A DNA stretch of 9,316 nucleotides, from NCBI GenBank assembly GCA_045592485.1, contig JAZNUS010000086.1:1-9316 (forward strand), in the 5' to 3' direction. Under the pieces are notes generated by a model. That model saw only the letters and a list, made by a program, of their open reading frames with translations. It had not been told where the DNA came from and did no database searches. Of this stretch, positions 1-5,778 are shown in pieces. The stretch comes from RGIG1828 sp045592485 (GTDB lineage Bacteria; Bacillota; Clostridia; UMGS1810). Position numbers and translations under genes: made by a program. Position 1 is the stretch's first letter. Each line of letters starts with the position of its first letter.

Positions 1-522
1 CCGATGATAGAACGGCTTGAAAAAATGCGTGATGAACTTAATCTTACCATTGAAAAGCTGAAAGAAAGAACACATAAAAAAGGTGATGTTATACGAGAAA
101 TCACTATTGAACCGCAGACGATATACTGCCGTGTGTATAAATCAACCTCTATTGCTGACAAGACAAATCTTTTGAGAGATACGGCTCTTGAAGCTATGAG
201 ATTACACGGAACCGATACAGCAAGGAGAATGTATTTCACCGAGTATTCTGCGAATGCTCCGCAAGATATTTCATATTGTGTTGCTGTGCCTCAAGGAAGC
301 GAAGGTGAATACATAAAGCATCTCCCCGAACTCAAAGCACTTTCATTTTTCCACCATGGTGCTTATGAGGAAATTTCCGAAGTACGAAAGAGACTTCTTT
401 CCTATGCAGAAGAAAATAATCTGACACTGACAGGTGTATTCCGTAATATTTATCTTGAAGGACCGCCACAACATAAAGATAAAAGCAAATTTATCACACA
501 GATTATTGCAATAATTGAATAA
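1..522 (+). CDS. MerR-family transcriptional regulator, C-terminal part (5' end outside window)
   Basis: The reading frame is open to the first base, so the N-terminal DNA-binding domain is probably lost at the window edge; the ATG at position 4 is likely internal. Residues 1-25 counted from that ATG are charged and heptad-like (MIERLEKMRDEL...), matching the dimerisation coiled coil that follows the winged helix in MerR proteins. The remaining ~145 residues look like a GyrI-like/BmrR effector-binding domain and end in a typical closing strand (FRNIYLEGPPQHKDKSKF). Regulators of this class bind small, often cationic ligands and twist promoters with long spacers; the ligand here cannot be read. 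A terminator follows directly, so the gene ends its transcription unit. The family call is fairly secure. A stand-alone GyrI-like protein remains possible because the upstream sequence is missing. Confidence 0.8.
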   Translation, partial: PMIERLEKMRDELNLTIEKLKERTHKKGDVIREITIEPQTIYCRVYKSTSIADKTNLLRDTALEAMRLHGTDTARRMYFTEYSANAPQDISYCVAVPQGSEGEYIKHLPELKALSFFHHGAYEEISEVRKRLLSYAEENNLTLTGVFRNIYLEGPPQHKDKSKFITQIIAIIE

Positions 523-531
523 AAAAGAATG

Positions 532-571
532 AGCCGCTAAGGATTTACTCTCCTTGGAGGCTTTAATTTTT
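532..571 (+). terminator. Probable intrinsic terminator after the MerR-type gene
   Basis: The arms at 532-543 (AGCCGCTAAGGA) and 551-562 (TCCTTGGAGGCT) pair as AAGGA/TCCTT and AGCC/GGCT around a 3x3 internal loop. A T-rich run (TTTAATTTTT) follows, beginning 9 nt after the stop codon at 520-522. The imperfect stem lowers confidence. Confidence 0.6.
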
Positions 572-595
572 ACTCAATAATTCTTTTGCAAAACA

Positions 596-667
596 AAATG
601 CAATACTCGTCTGCATCTATAATTTATACACTTAAAAATATAAATCAAACAAACAAGTATTGCATTT
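596..667. repeat. Imperfect inverted repeat in AT-rich spacer
   Basis: AAATGCAATACTCGT (596-610) and ACAAGTATTGCATTT (653-667) are reverse complements at 14 of 15 positions, separated by 42 nt of AT-rich sequence. No T-run follows and no ORF lies inside. It could be the trace of a small mobile element or a protein-binding pair. Nothing else recognisable was seen between 572 and 670. Confidence 0.45.
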
Positions 668-670
668 CAG

Positions 671-701
671 TTTACAATTGAGGAAATCAAATTAATATAA
701 A
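671..701 (+). promoter_or_regulatory. Possible sigma-A promoter for the broken amidohydrolase/Gfo-Idh unit
   Basis: TTTACA (671-676) and TATAAA (696-701) each match the consensus at 5 of 6 positions, but the 19-nt spacer is long. It lies 22 nt upstream of the ATG at 724. It is the only reasonable promoter seen for the rightward unit 724-2087. Confidence 0.35.
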
Positions 702-723
702 TGTTTAGGAAGGTGAACCAACC

Positions 724-1093
724 ATGAACGAAATAAAAATAACCAAACCGCTCTAACCCCATGTTTTTGGCGATGACGGTCACAATCATCGGTTATCCTT
801 GATAGCTGCTGAAATGCTCAAAATTGGATGAAATTGCTTCCGGCTTTATAGTGCAGGTGAATAGCCTTAGCAACCAACACTAAAGGCGTGTTCAGTGTTG
901 GTTGCTAAGGCTATCGATGAAAAACCTTGGAATTGAAGCAATATGTGTAAGTACAACTGATTTTCAGTATAAATTCTCCGATTTTCTTATTGATATGGTG
1001 AAAAGCGGATATCTCACAAAAGAAAATTACATAAAAATTGTCCGCAACAACGCGGCAAGACTGCTTGGATTTGAGGAGTATAAAGGTGATTGA
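724..1093 (+). pseudogene. Degraded amidohydrolase-like gene, ends preserved, middle lost
   Basis: A good ribosome binding site (AGGAAGGTGA, 707-716) precedes an ATG at 724. This frame reads MNEIKITKPL, a TAA stop at 754-756, then PHVFGDDGHNHRLSLIAAEM and on to a TGA at 829-831. From about 902, in a different frame, a second stretch ends at 1093: residues starting MKNLGIEAICVSTTDF and finishing NNAARLLGFEEYKGD. That tail resembles the C terminus of TIM-barrel amidohydrolases (a TD motif, then N-A-x-R-L-L-G near the end). The His-rich N-terminal piece would suit the same fold, but this is inference. Together the fragments give about 95 residues against roughly 250-350 for such enzymes, so the centre is missing; a perfect inverted repeat (861-914) sits in its place. 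The C-terminal fragment overlaps the next gene by 8 nt, as in a former operon. The family call is moderate; the broken state is clear. Confidence 0.6.
861..914. repeat. Perfect 21-bp inverted repeat with 12-nt loop
   Basis: Arm 861-881 (begins ATAGCCTTAGCAACC) is the exact reverse complement of arm 894-914 (ends GGTTGCTAAGGCTAT). The loop is 882-893. Pairing stops sharply outside both arms. There is no T-run on either side, so it is not an ordinary terminator. It sits between the two surviving pieces of the broken amidohydrolase gene. Confidence 0.9.
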
Positions 1094-2087
1094 TGTGAAT
1101 GTAAATATTGGGATTCTCGGCTGCGGAAATATTGCTTGCACCCATGCAGATTGTTTTGAAAAATTAGAAAATGCAACCCTGTTGGGAGTTGCCGATACAA
1201 ACCGCGAAAGCTGCAGAGCCTTTGCCGGTGCATATGGTGTGAATGATTATGAAAATTATGATGCCATGCTTGAAGATAAAAACATTCACATTGTCAGCAT
1301 ATGTATCCCCAGCGGATTCCATGAGGAAGCGGTTATAAGGGCACTTCATGCAGGCAAGCATGTAATTGTTGAAAAGCCTATGGCAATTACTGCCGAGGGT
1401 TGTGATGCCGTCATAAGAGCAAGTGAAGAATCGGGATGTATGGTAACTGTTATATCACAGCTTCGTTTTTCCGATGGCATAAAGAAAATAAAGAATATGC
1501 TTGATGAAGGCAGGTTTGGAAGGATTCTTTCTGCGGAGCTTTCTATGAAGTACTGGAGAGATTCATCCTACTATACTGAAAGCAACTGGAAGGGCACAAA
1601 GAATATTGATGGCGGCGGTGCATTTATGAATCAGGGCATCCACGGAGTAGACTTACTTATTCACCTGCTGGGAGAGCCGAAGGTTGTGGGTGCAAAAACA
1701 AAGACATTGTATCATAATATTGAGGTTGATGATCTCGGTATGGCTATTGTTGAGTTCGAAAACGGTGCTCTCGGGGCAATTCAGGCATCCACTTGTCTTA
1801 AACCCGGATTCTCAAGAAAACTGAAAATATACGGAACATCGGGATATGCAGTTATTTGCGAAGATGTCATAGAAGAGCTTATGCTTGATGGAAAGCTGAC
1901 AGAACCGGGTGACAGCACGGTGACAAATCTTGAATCCGCAAGAAATCACACGGTTATGGAAACCGAACTTCACACAAGGCAGATACAGAATATGGTTAAT
2001 GCTGTGAGGGGAAGCGAAAAACTTTACATAGACGCTAACGAAGGAAAAAAAGCCGTTAAGCTCATATGTGATATCTATAATTTTTAA
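1086..2087 (+). CDS. Gfo/Idh/MocA-family NAD(P)-dependent oxidoreductase
   Basis: Cytoplasmic sugar or sugar-acid dehydrogenase, 333 residues, normal for the family. The N-terminal Rossmann fold shows GILGCGNIA (residues 9-17) for dinucleotide binding. EKPMA (96-100) holds the family's EKP lysine. The C-terminal domain has W-K-G-T then GGGAFMNQGIHGVDLL, with His186 in the usual catalytic position. This WxGT...GGG...NQxIHxxDLL pattern resembles UDP-sugar-acid 3-dehydrogenases of the WlbA/WbpB type and many catabolic relatives, so the substrate is not determined. Start choice: GTG at 1086 lies 7 nt after GAGGAG (1073-1078) and overlaps the stop of the upstream fragment, suggesting former translational coupling. 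GTG at 1095 is the alternative. The frame extends further upstream but without a plausible start. The gene looks intact although its upstream partner is broken. A hairpin terminator follows at 2195-2246. Confidence 0.9.
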   Translation: MIDVNVNIGILGCGNIACTHADCFEKLENATLLGVADTNRESCRAFAGAYGVNDYENYDAMLEDKNIHIVSICIPSGFHEEAVIRALHAGKHVIVEKPMAITAEGCDAVIRASEESGCMVTVISQLRFSDGIKKIKNMLDEGRFGRILSAELSMKYWRDSSYYTESNWKGTKNIDGGGAFMNQGIHGVDLLIHLLGEPKVVGAKTKTLYHNIEVDDLGMAIVEFENGALGAIQASTCLKPGFSRKLKIYGTSGYAVICEDVIEELMLDGKLTEPGDSTVTNLESARNHTVMETELHTRQIQNMVNAVRGSEKLYIDANEGKKAVKLICDIYNF

Positions 2088-2176
2088 ACAAATACAGATA
2101 AAAGATTTCAGATTATGCATGGCGAAAGAACCCTGCTATGTAATTGTGTCAAACAGCTCCATAAATTCCAATTTTA

Positions 2177-2246
2177 AAATTGAAACCTATTCCCAAACCT
2201 TTTGTGATTCACGGTATGATACCGGAGTTTCACAAAAGGTTTTTTT
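2177..2246 (+). repeat. 70-nt hairpin-bearing direct repeat, copy 1
   Basis: This 70-nt segment matches 5688-5757 at 65 of 70 positions in the same orientation. The five differences (2211, 2214, 2217, 2220, 2222) all lie in the apical part of the hairpin; the 5' leader AAATTGAAACCTATTCCC and the outer 13-bp stem are identical. It lies between the convergent Gfo/Idh and AraC genes and covers the 3' end of the AraC frame. Confidence 0.9.
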
Positions 2247-3035
2247 AAATTGAAGTGGAGTCTGTCCGGTTTCCCTTTTAAACACCATACTGAAGTATGA
2301 AGGCCCAGAAAAACCACAGCTTTCAGAGATTTCGCAAATTCTCATATTGCCGGATTTGAGCAGGTTTTGTGCCATGATGATTCGTCTTGAAAGAATGTAG
2401 TCATATATTGTCATTCCAAGTTTTTTCTTAAATTGATGGCAAAGATAATAATGGTTTACATAGCAATGTCCGGCAATATCATTGAGGCTTATGTTCTCGC
2501 TCAAATGAGAGTTTATGTATTCCATTGCTTTTGCAGGTATTGATGTTTCACTTAATGGAACATGACCGCTGCTTTCTGAGCAAATACGCATAATATCGGT
2601 AAATCCTGAGAACGCCGTAAACTTGATATATCTGTCTTTTGATTCTATGGCAGTGTTTATTTTTAAAAAGATTTTTTCAATTTCGTTCATTTGTTCTTTG
2701 CTGGTAATTAGCGAAACACCGCCGTTTTTTTTGAAAAGTATGTCAGTAAGCTCTTTTGTGTCAAAGAGAGTACACATTTTATCAACGAGATCCGATGACA
2801 GCACAATAAGACTTCGACAATAGTGTTCCGGGTTTTCGGGGATTGAACAATGAAGATCGGAAGCGTCAATAAAATATATTGCTCCGTTGACGAGCTTGAG
2901 AACCTTGTTTCTGACAACAATGTTTCCGATTCCCGAGTGTACAAAAAGGATTTCATAGCCTGTGTGGCGATGGCTGTTATTATACAGATTATCTTTCCCG
3001 GTATGTCTGTATTTAAAGTCAATAAGTTCCTTCAA
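2187..3035 (-). CDS. AraC-family transcriptional regulator with N-terminal cupin domain
   Basis: The N-terminal half has an AraC-type sugar-binding cupin pattern (SHRHTGYEILFVHSGIG, then NGAIYFIDASDLH). The C-terminal ~95 residues hold two helix-turn-helix units: SLNDIAGHCYVNHYYLCHQF, and ICEISESCGFSGPSYFSMVF ending in KRETGQTPLQFKK. It probably binds a sugar-like ligand and regulates the divergent dehydrogenase/sialidase operon. Start: TTG at 3033-3035 has AGAGGTG about 6 nt upstream and gives 282 residues. A GTG at 3072-3074 would add 13 residues but has no ribosome binding site and lies only a few nt beyond the predicted transcription start. Oddity: family members usually end near QFKK, but here 17 more residues (TFCETP...KVWE) are encoded by the 70-nt repeat before a TAG at 2187-2189. 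No separate leftward terminator is visible. The function class is secure; start and target are inferred. Confidence 0.88.
   Translation of the reverse strand: MKELIDFKYRHTGKDNLYNNSHRHTGYEILFVHSGIGNIVVRNKVLKLVNGAIYFIDASDLHCSIPENPEHYCRSLIVLSSDLVDKMCTLFDTKELTDILFKKNGGVSLITSKEQMNEIEKIFLKINTAIESKDRYIKFTAFSGFTDIMRICSESSGHVPLSETSIPAKAMEYINSHLSENISLNDIAGHCYVNHYYLCHQFKKKLGMTIYDYILSRRIIMAQNLLKSGNMRICEISESCGFSGPSYFSMVFKRETGQTPLQFKKTFCETPVSYRESQKVWE
2195..2246 (+). terminator. Intrinsic terminator after the Gfo/Idh gene
   Basis: The outer stem AAACCTTTTGTGA (2195-2207) pairs with TCACAAAAGGTTT (2230-2242), and an inner stem CGGTA/TACCG (2212-2216/2220-2224) closes the apical loop. Seven T residues (2240-2246) follow on the + strand. 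The minus strand forms the same hairpin but lacks a good T-run, so termination is probably stronger rightward. Confidence 0.8.
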
Positions 3036-3085
3036 AAGCTTCACCTCTGTAATCAGAATTGTGTTTATATCCACTTTATAACCAT

Positions 3086-3114
3086 ATTATAACATCGGAG
3101 CAGTCTAAAAGCAA
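3086..3114 (-). promoter_or_regulatory. Promoter of the AraC-family gene
   Basis: Read leftward, a perfect TATAAT (3086-3091) follows TTGCTT (3109-3114) with a 17-nt spacer. The predicted start near 3079 gives a leader of about 40 nt to the TTG start. Confidence 0.6.
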
Positions 3115-3135
3115 TATATTTATAAAATACAACAA

Positions 3136-3157
3136 TTTTTATATTTAAATATAAAAA
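3136..3157. promoter_or_regulatory. 22-bp perfect palindrome over the -35 region, candidate operator
   Basis: The sequence from TTTTTATATTT to AAATATAAAAA is its own reverse complement over 22 bp, centred between 3146 and 3147. It covers the -35 box of the rightward promoter in the divergent regulator/enzyme intergenic region, a sensible operator position. Its pure A/T composition makes chance possible. Confidence 0.4.
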
Positions 3158-3172
3158 TATTAATGATATAAT
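3144..3172 (+). promoter_or_regulatory. Promoter of the dehydrogenase/sialidase operon
   Basis: TTTAAA (3144-3149, 4 of 6 matches), a 17-nt spacer and a perfect TATAAT (3167-3172). Start would be near 3179, leaving a very short leader with AAGGAGG (3182-3188) 7 nt before the ATG at 3196. The weak -35 suits an activator-dependent promoter. Confidence 0.6.
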
Positions 3173-3195
3173 CGAAAATATAAGGAGGTAGTGAT

Positions 3196-4368
3196 ATGAT
3201 AGAAATGAACTGTACCTGCTCTCAGGGAACACACTCTGCACCCGTAAAGGTGCTCGAAGTAAGTGAAAACGCTATTATGAAAATTCCGTCAATTCTTTCG
3301 GAATATAAAAGGATTTATGTGGTTTGTGACGAAAACACCTATGAGGTGGCGGGCAAACAAATAGAAAATCTTTTAAGGGAAAACAATATGCTTTCTCATA
3401 TAACTGTTCTTGAAAAAGATGCACTTCCCACAAACGCCAATGTGGGCAAGGTTCTTATTGAAGCCGGAATTGATGATGAAATATACGATATAAATTCTTT
3501 TTCGACAAATCCTGACTATATTCTCGCAGTGGGTTCTGGGTCTGTGAATGACATCTGCCGCATGGTCAGCTATCGCATAGGCACAGAATACGGCATTTTC
3601 GGAACAGCTCCGTCAATGGATGGATATGCATCGGTTGTTGCCCCGCTTATCATTGGCAACAGAAAAATTGTGTACACCTGCTCAATTGCAAGACATATTA
3701 TAATCGATTTAAACATTTGTGCAACCGCACCCTATGAGCTTCTTCTGGCGGGAATAGGTGATATGATAGGGAAATATGTGGCTATTCTTGACTGGGAGCT
3801 TTCCCAAAAGCATACCGGTGAATATTATTGCTCAAAGGTTTCACAAATGGTTCTTGAGGCAACGGAGAAATGTGTGGAATCGGCACCGCTTCTTTCCGGA
3901 AGAAATATTGAGACTGTTAAAAATATCATTGACGGACTCATCCTTTCGGGACTTGGTATTGCCTACACCGGCTCATCGAGACCTGCATCCGGAACAGAGC
4001 ATATGGTCGGACAGACATGGGAAATAATGGACATCGAAAAAGGCAAAGCTCCAAATCTTCATGGCATAGAAGTTGGTGAGGCAACCTTTGCGGCGATTGT
4101 TATGTATAAGGAGCTGTACCGCCGTACCGACGATGAATGGCTCAAATCTCTTATCGAAAAATATATCCCTGCTTTCAATAAAATTCTTGAACTTCAGAAG
4201 GTTATAAAACTTCCTTTCACGGTTACCGGCAGGAAAGAGTTTATTGAAGGCATAATCAGAGGAAGAACATTCAGGGAAAGATATACTCTTTTGCAGTACC
4301 TCTATGATAGGAATCTTTTGGAGGAATACGCGGAATTTGCATATGATGAAACGATGAAATATAAATAA
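3196..4368 (+). CDS. Glycerol-1-phosphate dehydrogenase-like enzyme (EgsA/AraM group)
   Basis: Metal-dependent NAD(P)H oxidoreductase of the iron-containing/glycerol dehydrogenase superfamily, 390 residues, no signal peptide. The N-terminal nucleotide domain has GSGSVND (113-119) and GTAPSMDGYAS (about 136-146), a pattern typical of sn-glycerol-1-phosphate dehydrogenases. The helical domain carries the expected metal ligands: Asp189 (GIGDMIGKY), His269 (TEHMVGQTW) and His289 (NLHGIEVGE). In Bacillus, AraM makes glycerol 1-phosphate from dihydroxyacetone phosphate and lies in the arabinose operon; in archaea EgsA starts membrane lipid synthesis. Here the neighbours are carbohydrate genes and no prenyl transferase is visible, so a catabolic or sugar-linked substrate is at least as likely. 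It is the first gene of a two-gene operon: the next start is 22 nt downstream. Family secure, exact substrate not. Confidence 0.85.
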   Translation: MIEMNCTCSQGTHSAPVKVLEVSENAIMKIPSILSEYKRIYVVCDENTYEVAGKQIENLLRENNMLSHITVLEKDALPTNANVGKVLIEAGIDDEIYDINSFSTNPDYILAVGSGSVNDICRMVSYRIGTEYGIFGTAPSMDGYASVVAPLIIGNRKIVYTCSIARHIIIDLNICATAPYELLLAGIGDMIGKYVAILDWELSQKHTGEYYCSKVSQMVLEATEKCVESAPLLSGRNIETVKNIIDGLILSGLGIAYTGSSRPASGTEHMVGQTWEIMDIEKGKAPNLHGIEVGEATFAAIVMYKELYRRTDDEWLKSLIEKYIPAFNKILELQKVIKLPFTVTGRKEFIEGIIRGRTFRERYTLLQYLYDRNLLEEYAEFAYDETMKYK

Positions 4369-4390
4369 TTATTGTGAAAGGATTTTTGCT

Positions 4391-5680
4391 ATGTCCGTTA
4401 CAATTAAAATGTCCGATCCAATCCTTGTTTATTCACCACCGGTTAATGATGCCACAAAAAAGTGGGGTGTATATTGCATTCCGCGCCTTTGGCGTGACAA
4501 AAGCGGAAAACTCATAATTCGCTTCAATGGCGAACAGGATATGGGAGATACCGACAATATGCAATCTGCTCCCAATTTGTATTTTGTGTCGGAGGACGAT
4601 GGTGAAAGCTGGATTTTTGAGGAAAACGGTGACGAAAAATATCCCATAGACATTTTAAACGGCATTGGCTCTCCTTGGGTAAAAATTTCTGACAACGAGG
4701 TCATAGCTTTCCGTGAAAAAATTGACAGAAAAATAATATGGGATGATATTCCTCATCAAAAGGAATTTGTTATGCCAAACGGCGAAGCGCTGGTCTATGC
4801 CTATCGCTATGGTGATATAAAGAAAGAGTCTAAGGGTTTTGAAAAACTTACATATAATCCTTCTACGGACACTTTAAAGGCTGAAGAAGTTGAATTTATA
4901 TTTGATGAAAGAGAAGTCCTTGTGAATGCCAAAGGCTTTAACGGCAAGGAGTTTGTTGATGTAAAAAAGACTCTTCGCCAGTCCATATGGAAAAATGCAT
5001 ATTTTTCTTCGGTGACGCCCATGCCTGACGGCACTCTTGGTGCGCTTTCCTTTGGGCAGAATCCGAATGTCACCGACCACTATTCGGGTGCAGTATATTT
5101 CATAACCTCCTCCGACGGCGGAAGAACATGGACAAAAAGAGGAGAGGTTGCACTGTCGGAGACCATGCCAAATGGATATGGCGGTGACGGACATGAGGCA
5201 TCTCTTGCTCTTTGCTCCGACGGCACTCTTGTGTGTGCAATGCGTATGGATATGAGCATCAATCCCGACCTTGACGACGGCATATGCGGATGCTTTGTTT
5301 CCAGGTCTACAGACGGTGGATATTCCTGGTGTGAACCTTTTTGCGTTTCCGACTCCAGTGTTACACCGCAACTTGTTTCTCTTAGCGAAGGCACCCTTGC
5401 TCTTTTGTACGGAAGACCGGGAGTTCATATGATAATTTCCGAAGACAGCGGCGAAACATGGGGTGAGCCCTTGAACATAATCGGCAAAACCCTTGAGGAA
5501 TACCGTGCTATGGGAATCAAGGATTCCGACAGCAAGTATTTTGACACCCCAAGCTACAGTAACATATTTTGTGAAAAACTCTCGGACAATTCCTTCCTTG
5601 TTGTATATAACAACCTCAAATATTCAGATGGTGATGGTGTTTGCCACAAGGCAGCATTTGTCAGAAAAATCCGGGCGTAA
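4391..5680 (+). CDS. Sialidase-like six-bladed beta-propeller protein (BNR/Asp-box), cytoplasmic
   Basis: 429 residues with four Asp-box motifs of form SxDxGxxW at 67-74 (SEDDGESW), 240-247 (SSDGGRTW), 306-313 (STDGGYSW) and 350-357 (SEDSGETW), the signature of sialidases and related propeller glycosidases. An N-terminal YCIPRLW (28-34) resembles the FRIP-type motif in placement, but the Arg is on the far side of IP, so the classical arginine triad cannot be confirmed. GYGGDGHEASL (262-272) and RPGVH (342-346) are further conserved-looking loops. There is no signal peptide, transmembrane segment or anchor, unlike secreted nutritional sialidases, so it should act on small imported glycosides or be a non-sialidase relative. 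Ribosome binding site AAAGGA (4377-4382) is 8 nt before the ATG. Co-transcribed with the dehydrogenase and followed at once by the second 70-nt element. Fold secure; activity inferred. Confidence 0.82.
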   Translation: MSVTIKMSDPILVYSPPVNDATKKWGVYCIPRLWRDKSGKLIIRFNGEQDMGDTDNMQSAPNLYFVSEDDGESWIFEENGDEKYPIDILNGIGSPWVKISDNEVIAFREKIDRKIIWDDIPHQKEFVMPNGEALVYAYRYGDIKKESKGFEKLTYNPSTDTLKAEEVEFIFDEREVLVNAKGFNGKEFVDVKKTLRQSIWKNAYFSSVTPMPDGTLGALSFGQNPNVTDHYSGAVYFITSSDGGRTWTKRGEVALSETMPNGYGGDGHEASLALCSDGTLVCAMRMDMSINPDLDDGICGCFVSRSTDGGYSWCEPFCVSDSSVTPQLVSLSEGTLALLYGRPGVHMIISEDSGETWGEPLNIIGKTLEEYRAMGIKDSDSKYFDTPSYSNIFCEKLSDNSFLVVYNNLKYSDGDGVCHKAAFVRKIRA

Positions 5681-5687
5681 AACAGAC

Positions 5688-5757
5688 AAATTGAAACCTA
5701 TTCCCAAACCTTTTGTGATTCCCGATAAGACATCGGAGTTTCACAAAAGGTTTTTTT
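5688..5757 (+). repeat. 70-nt hairpin-bearing direct repeat, copy 2
   Basis: The second copy of the element at 2177-2246, same length and orientation. It begins 7 nt after the sialidase-like stop codon and lies between that gene and the convergent ATPase gene. The paired positions G2214-C2222 in copy 1 are A5725-T5733 here, so pairing is kept. Confidence 0.9.
5706..5757 (+). terminator. Intrinsic terminator of the dehydrogenase/sialidase operon
   Basis: AAACCTTTTGTGA (5706-5718) pairs with TCACAAAAGGTTT (5741-5753). An inner CCGAT/ATCGG stem closes the loop. Seven T residues (5751-5757) follow. Confidence 0.85.
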
Positions 5758-5778
5758 GAAGGGGGCAAAGGAAAAAGG

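Noticed and set aside
861..914. Reading the 21-bp palindrome as a transcription terminator
   Set aside because: No T-run follows the stem on either strand.
2119..2253. Small rightward ORF starting MAKEPCYVIVSNSS after the Gfo/Idh gene
   Set aside because: No ribosome binding site, it runs through the terminator element, and it matches no family I recognise.
4391..4450. Signal peptide on the sialidase-like protein
   Set aside because: The first 20 residues (MSVTIKMSDPILVYSPPVND) have no hydrophobic core or cleavage pattern.
4874..5428. Leftward 184-residue ORF within the sialidase-like gene
   Set aside because: It lies wholly opposite a gene with four Asp boxes, has low-complexity basic composition and no ribosome binding site or known motif; a shadow.
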